Source of the DNA: Telopea speciosissima
Taxonomy: Eukaryota > Streptophyta > Magnoliopsida > Proteales > Proteaceae
DNA: 64,000 nucleotides
Direction: 5' to 3'
NCBI RefSeq assembly: GCF_018873765.1
Contig: NC_057924.1
Coordinates: forward strand, 19,401,542 to 19,465,541
Notes under the pieces: generated by a model
Seen by the model: only the letters and a program-made list of their open reading frames with translations
Told to the model about the DNA's origin: nothing
Database searches by the model: none
In this document: positions 40,914 through 50,762 of the stretch, piece by piece
How the letters are laid out: each line of letters opens with the position of its first letter
Position numbering within the stretch: the first letter of the stretch is position 1
Program-made: the position numbers and the translations under genes

Positions 40914-41852
40914 ATGGATCTCATTGAGAAAGAGAGTGGGGAGGAGTTGTTCCATGCTCAAGCTCATATATGGAACCATATATTTGGCTTCATAAACTCT
41001 ATGTCCCTTGGATGTGCAGTTCAGCTAGGTATACCAGACATTGTTCACAACCATCCCCAACCCATCACCCTCTCTGAACTGGTCATGAAGCTTGCCATCC
41101 CAAAGACCAAGACTGCTTGTCTGTTTCGCCTCATGCGCTTATTGGTGCACTCTGGTTTCTTTGCAACTCGAGAAGTCTGCAAATATCAGGAAGAAGAAGA
41201 AGAAGGATATGTGCTCACACCTTCTTCTAGGATTCTCCTTAAGGATAATGCCAAGAGTATGTCACCCTTCTTGCGAGCAATGCTTGATCCGATATTGTTG
41301 ACTCCTTGGAATTTCCTTAGTGCATGGTTCCAGGGAGATGGTCTTAATCCATTTGAGACCGCACATGGGAGGAACTTGTGGGACTATGCAGGTGAAGACA
41401 ATGAGTTTAACAAATTCTTCAACGAAGCAATGGCAAGCGATGCTAGATTGGTGATGAGTGTGGTTGTTACAGAGTGCAAAGTTGTGTTTGAAGGGTTAAA
41501 GTCATTGATTGATGTAGGAGGTGGGACAGGAACTGTGGCCAAGACCATTGCTGAAACCTTCCCAAGCTTGAAATGTTCAGTGTTTGACCTACCACATGTG
41601 GTTGCTACTTTGGAAGGCAATGAGAACCTAAATTATATTGCAGGTGACATGTTTGAATCCATCCCTCACGCAGATGCAGTTCTGCTCAAGGCAAGTGAAT
41701 TCCCTCTTCTTTTTATTTTTCTTTTGAAGGCAAAGATGTTTGGTTCCTAACTTCATATGGACTTTGAAATGATAGTGGATTCTGCATGACTGGAATGATG
41801 AGCAATGCATAAAGATATTGAAGGGATGCAAAGAAGCGATCTCTGGAGGGGA
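40914..41852 (+). pseudogene. OMT2: second O-methyltransferase copy, truncated in exon 2
   Basis: Exon 1 (40914-41690) differs from OMT1 exon 1 at only three bases that I can see: one silent change and two that give Ala243 in place of Lys243 (YIAGDMF). The GC-donor intron (41691-41775) is kept. Exon 2 begins at 41776 (WILHDW, with the catalytic His) but homology stops at 41852, after 77 bases, where copia gag DNA in reverse orientation takes over. About 78 codons, including the C-terminal substrate and SAM-domain end, are missing. No catalytic product is expected. Confidence 0.92.
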
Positions 41853-42510
41853 ACCTCTTTGTTGATGGTACAATATCCATAGTGGTCCTCCGGGTTTCCT
41901 CACTTTGCAAATAACTGCACACATCATCCAGAGATGGGAAGGGAGATCTCCCCAATATTTACAGGCGAAGAGGCTCATATTCAGAGTTAAGACCACCAAG
42001 CAAAATAAGGATCCTTTCCTTTTCTTGGCTCCTGTAGACTTTTGCCTGATCCTCAGCATTGGACAACTGGAGATTGTTATAATGATCATATTCCTCCCAC
42101 AAGCTAATAACAGAGTTGTAGTACTCAGATATACTCCTATCACCCTGTTTCATATGAATGATTTTTTAAAGAATTTGATACACTTTTGTTGAATCTCCAA
42201 CTCTATCAAAAACTCTGGATACACCGTCCCAAATATCTTTTGCAGTCTCCTTACTCATGAATCTCCGACCTATCTCAGGTTTCATGGAGAATATCAGCCA
42301 AGTCATAACAGTGGAGTTTTCAATCTCCCACTTGAGATAGCCTGCATCAGTAGTAGCAAGGGCTGTGATAGACCCAGTAATATACCCCAACTTTCCCCTA
42401 CTGCGTAGCGACAACTTCACGGAACGGAACCAATCCAAATAGTTAGTATTGTCCAACTTCACAACTGAGATCTGGGTGTTGGGGTTATCAAAGGAAGCCA
42501 TGGTTGGGAA
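41852..42510 (-). pseudogene. Copia C gag
   Basis: From ASFDNPNTQISVVKLDNTN (about 42500) through YLDWFRSVKLSLRSRGKLGYI, WLIFSMKPEIGRRFMS and DIWDGVSRVFDRVGDSTKVYQI, then after a one-base shift KQGDRSISEYYNSVISLWEEYDHY, LGGLNSEYEPLR and SLDDVCSYLQSEETRR. This is the usual plant copia gag. It stops at the OMT2 junction, before any zinc knuckle. Confidence 0.85.
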
Positions 42511-43204
42511 ACCACCACTTGGACTGCCGGCTGTAATTGGTCCACTGACCTCAGAATCTTGTCCAGACACAGTGGACATAATAGGCAAACACTTCAACGA
42601 TCAAGATAAGTTGTTTGCACAAGTGGGGAGTATACTCAACCTAAACAAAAGGAGGCAAACCAATACACAGATGGTTCCCAATCAACCAAACCACTAGGCT
42701 GAGACTAAGCCTAAAAAACCAGCAAGCATATGAAGAGCAAAAAATTACATAACTCAACCCAAATTCCTCTAGTAGCCAAGAACCTTTAGTCCATAACACC
42801 CAATAATTATATCAAGATGTAATACTATCACATTCAGCCATCCAATACAGCAGACCTCAGAGAAAGCAAAAAACAGAGAAGTCGATACCTGTATACCAGC
42901 AGAAAAAAAGTGGTAGCAGTCCTCTGATCCTCCCCCTTCAAGGGCAGGCTCTTAGGGCTTCAAAGAAGCACTCCCATACGACACAAATGGGACAAGGTCC
43001 AAGGTTATCCAAGCTGCCAAAGGCAGAATCGAAACTGAGACACTCCTAGGCTGGCGGAAAAACAGAGCCTGGTTTCAAGTCTTCAAGACATCTGGCAGCA
43101 AGGCAGTAGGTCCTTTCAACAAACACGAGCTCTGGGGTTTGAAACAACACCCCTAGGCGATGCAACTCCAATAGGCCTCATACCAAGATGTGGAGAAGAG
43201 AAGG

Positions 43205-43209
43205 AGAAC
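43205..43209. repeat. Copia B target-site duplication, left (AGAAC)
   Basis: Identical to 50284-50288. The duplication lies in Copia C leader DNA. Confidence 0.88.
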
Positions 43210-43406
43210 TGTTAACAGAATAGGATTAGAGAATGAATGCTTGGATGATTTAGTCATCCCAAGCACATCTTTATTTATAATCATAATGAAGAATGAAACA
43301 ATTGTACATTAGCAATGTGGGACTAAACCACATGTACGAAATAAATAAAATAACAAAAGAAAGAGGACCAGAATACCCCCACGGTATTCTGGCCATATAG
43401 CTAACA
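43210..43406 (-). repeat. Copia B 3' LTR
   Basis: TGTTAACAG to GCTAACA on the forward strand. It is followed at 43407 by CTCCCCCTCAA, which on the reverse strand is the polypurine tract TTGAGGGGGAG. Confidence 0.93.
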
Positions 43407-43413
43407 CTCCCCC

Positions 43414-43998
43414 TCAAGTTGGTGCATATATATCATGTATGCCCAACTTGACTAAGATAGGATGAAACAGCTTGCTACTCAGCCCCTTAGTGAACACATC
43501 AGCTAGTTGATCAGTGGACTTCACAAAGGGAACACAAATAAGGCCGGCTTCAAGCTTCTCCTTGATGAAATGACAGTTAACCTCCACGTGTTTAGTACGA
43601 TTATGTTGGACATAGTTATGAGCAATGCTAATGGCGGCTTTATTGTCACAATAAAGCATCATAGGAAGATGGACAACAACATCAATATCCTGCAATAATC
43701 CTCTAAGCCACAGACGTTCACAAATTCCTTGTGCCATTGCGCGGAACTCGGCTTCAACACTAGACCTTGCCACAATATTCTGTTTTTTGCTACGCCATGT
43801 AACAAGGTTCCCACCCACAAAGGAACAGTAGCCAGAGATAGATTTCCTGTCAGGAGAACCAGCCCAATCGGCATCAATATAGGCTTCAATCTTCAAGTGA
43901 CCATTGGGAGATAGAAGGATTCCCTTTCCCGGAGCAAACTTCAAATACCGCAAAATACGACGGACTGCATCCATATGAGAGGAATAGGGATCATGCAT
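43414..43998 (-). pseudogene. Copia B RNase H
   Basis: A 194-codon open piece begins HDPYSSHMDAVRRILRYLK, with AYIDADWAGSPDRKSISGYC, the conserved RSSVEAEFRAMAQG, LYCDNKAAISIAHN and TKHVEVNCHFIKEKL, and ends shortly before the polypurine tract. RNase H removes the RNA template during reverse transcription. All acidic positions I can place are kept. It is separated from the reverse transcriptase by one TAG where a Gln codon is expected (SQFMHDP). Confidence 0.9.
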
Positions 43999-44001
43999 GA
44001 A

Positions 44002-44895
44002 CTAACTCACCAAACTTACAGCAACTGCAATGTCAGGGCGTATGTGAGAAAGGTAGATTAGTTTGCCCACTAACCGCTGATAAGCACCCTTGTCAACAGG
44101 CTCACCCTCTTTCTCCCTAAGTTTTGTAGTAGCTTCCATAGGAGTATCTGAAGGATGACAGCCAAGTAGCCCTGTCTTAGTCAATAGATCAAGGTCATAT
44201 TTTCTTTGAGAAAGAAAGATGCCCTTTGAAGATCGAGCAACTTCTATCCCTAGAAAATATTTTAGGGGACCAAGATCTTTGACCTCAAACTCACGGCCAA
44301 GAAGATTTTTCAAATCCCTGATTGCAGCATCATCATTACCTGTGACCACAATATCATCCACATAGACTATGAGAAGAGTAACCTTGTTACCAAGCCGTAT
44401 AATAAACAAAGTGTGATCAACATTGCTCTGCTTGTAACCTGCTGAAATCATAGCCTAATGAAATCTGCCAAACCAGGCCCTAGGTGACTGCTTCAAACCA
44501 TAAACGGCACGCTTCAATTTACAAACCCTGCCCTTAGTCCTGTCATCAAAAAAACCTGGTGGAATGTCCATATATACCTCCTCCTCAAGCTCTCCATGGA
44601 GGAAGGCATTTTTGACATCTAACTGCTGAAGATCCCACCCAAGATTCGCAGCACAAGATAATAATACCCTGACGGTGTTGAGCTTTGCCACTGGTGCAAA
44701 GGTCTCCTGATAGTCAACTCCATAAATCTGAGTAAACCCCTTTGTAACCAGACGTGCCTTATACCTATCCACCGAGCCATTAGCTTTTTGTTTAACCACG
44801 AAGACCCATCTACATCCCACTGGTTTTTTCCCTGGAGGAAGAGCCACAAGATCCCACGTATTATTTTTGTGTAGTGCTCTCATTGCTTCCAACAT
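44002..44895 (-). pseudogene. Copia B reverse transcriptase
   Basis: Starts EAMRALHKNNTWDLV, then GCRWVFVVKQKANGS, RYKARLVTKGFTQIYGVDYQETFAPVAK, LDVKNAFLHGELEEEVYM and VYGLKQSPRAWFGRFH. A TAG (about 44455) then interrupts what should be Gln-Ala-Met. The second part (from 44451) carries the catalytic YVDDIVV and GPLKYFLGIEVARS. Apart from that TAG and the one before RNase H the domain is intact. Confidence 0.92.
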
Positions 44896-45260
44896 TGCTG
44901 CCTTCCACTTTCCATCTGTAGATGCTTCCTACCAATTTCTAGGAATTGAGATAGAGGAAAGAGAAGATACAAATGCGGGAAAAGAGAGAGAAAGAGAGTT
45001 ATAAGAAACAAAATGAGATATGGGATGTAAAGTGGAAGTCCTAGTACCTTTGCGAAGTGCAATAGGTAGGTCGGAAGGAGATGGATTACCAGGAGATGTA
45101 GGATACGTATGCGGAGCCGCGATTGGATGGGTGCGGTGCTCTGATGGGATGCAAGCTGCCCTCACTGGTGGATCTGCCCCTTGTATAGGTGATCATGTTG
45201 GAGTTGTCAATTCTCTTCTGAAATTCACCAATAGTTCTCTGGACTGGAGTCAACTCCCCC

Positions 45261-46429
45261 CTAAATAGGAATATTAACAACACTATTTTCTATGGTCTCC
45301 CCCTGTAAAGAATTCCCATTAGGTGAGGGAGGAACAATCAGAGGTTGTTGGGCAGTCTCCAAAGTAGGATGGGCAGCATCCAAAGTTGGATGGGAAGCAC
45401 CCAAAAAGGGCTGGGCAGCAGCCGTGGGTGGTAAAGGGGGCTGGACAGCAGCCGAGGGTGGTAAAGATGGCTGGGCAGCAGTCAGAGGCACCTCAGGTAA
45501 AAGAATGTTGAAAGCCACATCTTCACCAGCACTCTCCCCCTGAAGAGTTGGCGAAGAATAATAAGAAATGGACTCATAGAAAATAACATCCATACTAACC
45601 ACGGTACGGCGGGAAGGGGGATGGTAGCATTCATAGCCTTTCTGGGTTGGAGAATAACCCAAGAAAATACAACGGAGCCCCCGAGGTTCAAGTTTGCTTG
45701 GAGATTTGGTATCTCTAGCATAACACACACAACCAAATACCTTGGGAGGCACAATGAGGAATTACCAATCAAAATATCAGAGGGGCTACGGGAGTTAAAT
45801 ACCCTAGAGGGCAGCCTATTGATGAGATAGGCCGCCGTAAGAACCGCATCCCCCCAATATTGAGACGGGACATTTTTCACAAACATCAAAGCTCTGGCCA
45901 TTTCTAATAAGTGGCGGTTTTTCCTTTCTGCCACACCATTCTGGGTAGGGGTATCAACACAACTAGTTTGATGAATGACTCCATGGTCAGCCAAATATTT
46001 TTGAAATTGTGATTCTTTATACTCTGTCCCATTATCACTTCCCAATATTTTGAGAGTAGCCTGGAACTGAGTTTGGACCATTTTATGAAAGTGCTGAAAA
46101 CATGAAAAAACCTGATTTTTTGTGTGCAAAAGATACACCCATGTGTTCCTAGAATGACAATCAATGAAAGAGACAAACCACCGATGACCAGAAATAGAGG
46201 GTTTACGATTAGGGCCCCAAACATCAGAGTGCATTAATTGAAAGCAAGAAAAACTCCTTTTATTTAAAATAGGATAATTTGAACGTGTCTGTTTGGCCAG
46301 AACACACGCCTCACAAAAAAAGTCATCCTTAGTACGAAGGGTGACCAAACTAGGAAATAAATGTGCTAAAATTCCTAAAGGGGGGTGACCTAACCTAAAG
46401 TGCCACTGGTAGAGTTCAGAAGAGACCAT
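45261..46429 (-). pseudogene. Copia B integrase and Pro-rich linker
   Basis: HFRLGHPPLG and CEACVLAKQTRS (zinc-binding), MHSDVWGP, FIDCHSRNTWVYLL, LGSDNGTEY and GVAERKNRHLLEMARAL (core acidic residues present), then YWGDAVLTAAYLINRLPS. A one-base shift near 45750 leads to KVFGCVCYARD and RCIFLGYSPTQKGYECY. The linker to the reverse transcriptase is repetitive: two kinds of short repeat (HPTLDAA, AAQPPLPP) encoded at about 45350-45485. Confidence 0.9.
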
Positions 46430-46435
46430 GGAGTT

Positions 46436-47948
46436 CTAGTATAGTGGAGAAGGCAATGGTGGTGGAGAGAAGTGACCATCATCAAGCAGGTACAGCCCAC
46501 CGTGCACTTTACCCAATCCAATCGTCCTCCCAAAGCCCAGATCCTGAAACACACAATGAGAAGGAAAGAAAGTGACTTTGCAGTTAAGATCACGAGTAAT
46601 ACTACTAATGGAAAGAAGGTTAGTAGTAAAATTAGGAATATGCAAAACAGAAGTTAATGGAAGAGAGGAAGTGCAGTTGATGATTCCTTTTCCAGATATA
46701 GAAGAAAGGGAACCATCAGCTACCTTGACCTTGTCTTTCCCAGAAGTGGGAGAATATCTATGAAACAAACCAGAGGAACCGGTCATATGATCTGTAACCC
46801 CAGAATCTATGATCCAAGGATGTGAAGCTATAGAAGCACAATAACCCCCAAATGGAATACCTGACCGGGCAAAGTGGGAACCTGAAGTAGCAGAAGAATT
46901 GGCAATAGCTGATGTAGTAGAGGCAGCAGCAGCAGCGGAAGACCTCAGCATACGAAGGATTGCCTGTAGATCATCCTGGGATAGACCGGGGGTCGATGAG
47001 CAGGGCCGCGATATGATCTCGATCCCGATGGGCCTTGGTCTTAGTCTTTGTCTTGGTCTTGGCAGCCCTTTTAGCTTCAAAGTCAGCCTGTTTCCCATGA
47101 AGTTTCCAGCACTTCTCCTTGGTGTGGTAAGGTTTGTGACAGTACTCACAAACAACAAACCCAGTAGTAGAATCACCAAGAGAAGCAGTGCCACTAGGTG
47201 CAGGAGTGGCAGGGGCAGCAGCCTGGAGTGCCGATCTGTCAGTAATAGGAGGGTGCAATATGGCAGCCCTACGATTTTCTTCAGAGGAGACCAGAACATA
47301 GGACTGTTCAAGTGTGGGAAATGGCTTATGACCCAACACCTGAACCCGAATCTGATCATACTCGACATCCAAACCTGCCAAAAAATCATAGACTCTGATC
47401 TTGTCCATATGTTGTTTGTAAGAAGTAATATCAACAGCTGTACTTGGGTGAAAGTCAGAAAAGTGGTCCAATTGCTGCCAAAGGCTGCGCAGAGTAGCAT
47501 AGTTCTTGGAGACTGTCAACTCCCCCTAAGTAGTGTGAAGGACCTTCTTCCTGAGTTCATAAACCTAGGCATCATTGCCAAGCTGTCCGTAAGTTTCCTT
47601 GCAAGCAGCCCAGATTTCCGAGGCTGTATCAAGGAGAAGAAAATTGTGCTGCAGATCTGTAGTCATAGAACCAATTAGCTAGGACATAAGAACTCCATTG
47701 TTGGCAAGCCACTTGTCTTGAGCAACTCCAACCTCAGTGAGCATAACAGTGGTGCCCCTAATATGACACGTAAGGCCATGGCCAGCAATGGCAAAGGATG
47801 CAGACCTAGACCAAAGCAAATAATTACTGCCATCCAACTTGATTGGATTTGGAGAAAAAGTGTGATAATCTGGCTTGCTGGTTCCATCACCAACAAAAGT
47901 AGCAGTCAAATCTACAAAGTCACCCATGAAGACAGTAGAGAAGCCCAA
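46436..47948 (-). pseudogene. Copia B gag and protease
   Basis: Gag starts MGFSTVFMGDF near 47948, with LDGSNYLLWSRSASFAI and, after frame changes, YATLRSLWQQLDHF, YDFLAGLDVEYDQIRVQVL and SSEENRRAA. A complete zinc knuckle C-EY-C-HKPY-H-TKEK-C lies at about 47155-47110. The protease has WIIDSGVTDHMTG (46815), then VLHIPNFTTNLLSISSIT. A (TK)n run after the knuckle looks like slippage. Confidence 0.88.
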
Positions 47949-48077
47949 ATCGCAGAAGGGGGCTGTTGTGAAGAAAAACCCAAGAAATCCTCTAAGTTAA
48001 GGGCTGAAAATTGGAGGAGAGCCTGCTGGTAGTGGTAGAACAATGGTCTCCAAAAATCAGCAACAGTAGCCAAGTAA

Positions 48078-48290
48078 ATCCCCTAGATCGATTTTTACAG
48101 GGTTTTTTCCAAAACCCTGAAATTGATGAGATCGATGTAGGGAAGAAGAAGAGCAAAATCTCAGCAGATGGAGCTGAAACTAGGATCGAGTGGTGCTCTA
48201 GTAATGCTGAATCACTCTGCCAAATATCAGCCGCAACAAGAACCTGCAAACCCTAGATCGATAATGCTCAGGGTTTTGAAAAAACCCTGA
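48078..48290 (-). repeat. Duplicated hairpin module in the Copia B leader
   Basis: CCCTAGATCGAT followed by an inverted repeat CAGGGTTTT...AAAACCCTG occurs at 48081-48119 and again at 48251-48289. Each can fold into an 8-9 bp stem. The leader of a retroelement RNA is where packaging or dimerisation structures lie; that function is inference. Confidence 0.7.
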
Positions 48291-48680
48291 TTTGGTGGAA
48301 GAATAATCGATCTAGGATGTCTTCAAACTTGGTGGAGATAGGAACTAACCCAAAATAGTAAATACTGCTGCAGTTCTTGAGTCTTCAATGATGTAGATTG
48401 CTTCCTTGGAAGGGAGTGAGAGCAGTCCACAAAAAAACAGAATCTTCAAATATCACAGGCAGCAACTGGAGCTGAAATTGTCCCTATCGATCAAATAACT
48501 TGATCATAGAATGAGGTAATGGAGGGCAGCCACTGGATCTATTGATCACCTCATCAGTGCTGCCCTAATAGGAGTGAATGAAGAACAAGGGGAAAGGAGA
48601 AGAAAAAAAACTTGCGAATGAGAGGGGAGGAGGCTGAAATCGAGAAAGGAAGAGAAGGGGGGGTCCATAATTCGAATTCT

Positions 48681-48692
48681 GCTTTGATACCA
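48681..48692 (-). other. Copia B primer-binding site
   Basis: TGGTATCAAAGC on the reverse strand, one base different from the common TGGTATCAGAGC site complementary to initiator tRNA-Met. It directly abuts the LTR terminal bases at 48693-48694. Confidence 0.85.
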
Positions 48693-48694
48693 TG

Positions 48695-50097
48695 TTTTTT
48701 TTTTTTTTTGGGTGAATAAAAATTTCATTACTAAAGAGAAGCAACCTTCAAAAAGGAGGGAGGAAAATAAGAACCAGCAGCAGAAGCTCAAACAGGGGAG
48801 CCAGCTGGGATAAGGGAGAGAGAAGAAAGACCCCAGCAAACAACAATTAACCTGTTCCTTGGGGTATCAATACAAGAAATAGGAGCAACCAAACTAAGCT
48901 TAGATTTGATTTCAAAAGAGATGGACTCCCAAATCTGATAAGCAGATCTGGATTTGGAGGTCCATTTCCGAAGATTGTGTTCCATCCAAATGTGGCTAAT
49001 GGAGGCTGCGAAAGCCATCTTCCCAATCACGTCACAAAGAGTAGAACCACCAAAGGTCATGTCAACCCAGATCCATTCACGATCAAAAGGTAGAATCCTC
49101 CTATTTCTTGGCCAGCATTTGGAGAGGATCCCTTTCCAGATAGAGCGGGAGAAGGGGCACTCAAAGAAGAGATGGTTTGAATCTTCAATCGCATTCCAAC
49201 AAAGGTCACAATTGGGAGAAACCATAATGTGGCGATGTCTGAGAAAGCTTGCGTTGGGAGGCAGTTGGAGAAGACTCTCCAAGTCGTGAAGCTGTGCCTA
49301 GGAATGTGGTGCTTGAACCAGACGAGCTTCCTCCAAGTAACGAGCGGGAGTCGAGTTCTAACAAGATCCCAAGCAGATTTGGAGCTGAACTTACCTATGG
49401 AACTAGGCAGCCAAGAAACACAGTCATCCCTTATGAAGGGTCTTCGGGAAATAGAGGGTAATAAGTTCCAGATTGGGGTTAGAGCTGGAGTAGAGGAATC
49501 AGGGAGGTCCCATCCGTCGGCATTAAGAATATCAGCCACCAAGGCATTTCTAGGCAGCCCAGAACCATAGATCAATCTAGGGCTGACATGATGTATCAGG
49601 ATTCCCAAAGGATGCCAGTGATCTAACCAAAGCTGAGTGGAGTTCCCATTACCAATGTGAGTTTGGATAGAGCCAAGAACCAAGGGTCGGACATCCATAA
49701 TTTTGCGCCAGGTCCAAGAAGCATCAGAAGATAAATGGACAGTCCAGATAGAGTCAGAACGAAGAAGGCCTGAATATATCCACTCTACCCAAATACTTTT
49801 TGCCTTGGACACAATCTTCCACAACGATTTGATAATGCCGGCTTGGTTCACATCCTTTATCCTTCTGATACCTAACCCTCCTTCCACGAAAGGATGACAC
49901 ACAGAGTCCCAACTGATAGGCCGAAGGAATCTAGTAACATCAGAGCCTTTCCAAAGAAAAGAAGACATGAGTGATTCCAGAGACTTGATGATGGAATGAG
50001 GCAGCCCATAAATACCTGACCAATAAATGTAGGAGGCTTGGAGGACAGACTTGACAAGCACCAGACGACCCGCATAAGAAAGAAGTTTGCCCTTCCA
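48695..50097 (-). mobile_element. LINE4: 5'-truncated LINE inside the Copia B 5' LTR
   Basis: A 15-base T run (48695-48709) is its poly(A). The coding part is a 334-codon stretch (50061-49057) and, after one shift, 49282-48788. It belongs to a different L1 lineage from LINE1, 2, 3 and 5: the frame ends shortly after the zf-RVT segment, with no RNase H. It replaced about 9-10 bases near the LTR end, without an obvious target duplication. Confidence 0.9.
48788..50061 (-). pseudogene. LINE4 ORF2 tail: RT C-terminus and zf-RVT
   Basis: Begins LVKSVLQASYIYWSGIYGLP, then [38 protein letters not shown] and GNGNSTQLWLDHWHP. The zf-RVT follows: SAWDLVRTRLPLVTWRKLVWFKHHIP, then in the next frame SPNCDLCWNAIEDSNHLFFECPFSRSIWKG. 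Only one frameshift (near 49220) was noticed, so the element is young, in line with its place inside Copia B. Confidence 0.88.
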
Positions 50098-50283
50098 TAG
50101 GATTAGAGAATGAATGCTTGGATGATTTAGTCATCCCAAGCACATCTTTATTTATAATCATAATGAAGAATAAAACAATTGTACATTAGCAATGTGGGAC
50201 TAAACCACATGTACGAAATAAATAAAATAACAAAAGAAAGAGGACCAGAATACCCCCACGGTATTCTGGCCATATAGCTAACA
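50098..50283 (-). repeat. Copia B 5' LTR, main part
   Basis: Matches 43221-43406 with a single difference (AAGAATAAAA against AAGAATGAAA). The first bases of the LTR lie on the other side of LINE4. Confidence 0.93.
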
Positions 50284-50762
50284 AGAACCAAGGAGAAGCT
50301 TCACAGGCTGGCGGTAACTTGCCTGTCTTCCTCCATAGCCTCAAGTCACCTTCGACAGCTCCTAAACTCTCTCCAACTTAGAGAATAACACTCCCAAAAC
50401 TGTAAGGAGTATAGGTCTCACATATACAGCCTCTAATGGAACCCCTTTACATTTATAGGGTTCCAAAGAGAGGAGAAGATGAGGACTGAGCTCAGCCGAC
50501 TCTCAAACCAGAGAACCTAGCTTTGATACCAAGTTGAAACTCAAAGGTAGATCGAATCTGGTAAGAGGAGAAGTTTACAGCAAGAAGAAGAAGGAGGGAA
50601 GAGAGAAGAAGAAGAAGAAGAGAAGAGAATGGGAGAAATCGATTATATGTGTTGAGAGAGTCTCAACACACATATTAGTTTCATTAATTTAAGTCTTCCA
50701 AATTACATAAGCCTCCCTAGGGAGGTAAAGAGAAATAACACTCCCGGCATCATTCAGCTACA
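50284..50762 (-). mobile_element. Copia C, right part: leader, primer-binding site and 5' LTR
   Basis: The leader resumes after the AGAAC duplication. GCTTTGATACCA (50520-50531) is a reverse primer-binding site, TGGTATCAAAGC. The LTR would run from TGAAACTC at 50535 to GCTACA at 50762 (228 bp, tentative), and contains a GAA-rich stretch and AATCGATTATATGTG. Confidence 0.65.

Larger units (their letters stand above)
41852..43209 (-). mobile_element. Copia C, left part: gag fragment and leader
   Basis: The reverse-strand copia piece is joined to OMT2 exon 2 on its left and interrupted on its right by Copia B (target duplication AGAAC at 43205-43209 and 50284-50288). The rest of its leader and 5' LTR continue at 50284-50762. 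The pol region and 3' LTR are gone, so a deletion fused its gag to OMT2. Confidence 0.8.
43210..50283 (-). mobile_element. Copia B: young Ty1/copia element, split by LINE4
   Basis: A reverse element with a 197-bp 3' LTR (43210-43406), polypurine tract, RNase H, reverse transcriptase, integrase, protease, gag, leader, primer-binding site (48681-48692) and a 5' LTR. The first two bases of that LTR (48693-48694) are separated from the rest (50098-50283) by LINE4. A perfect AGAAC target duplication flanks it. The 186 bp shared by the LTRs differ at one base, so it is recent. A few stops and one or two frameshifts make it non-autonomous now. Confidence 0.95.

Noticed and set aside
40914-41750. A 278-residue OMT protein ending in the intron
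   Set aside because: The continuous frame runs through the GC-donor intron. The splice-consistent join and the family protein length show that the last 19 residues are intronic.
41628-42143. 171-codon reverse open stretch across the OMT2/Copia C junction
   Set aside because: It fuses the copia gag in a wrong frame with the antisense of the OMT exon and intron. It is a junction artefact, not a new gene.
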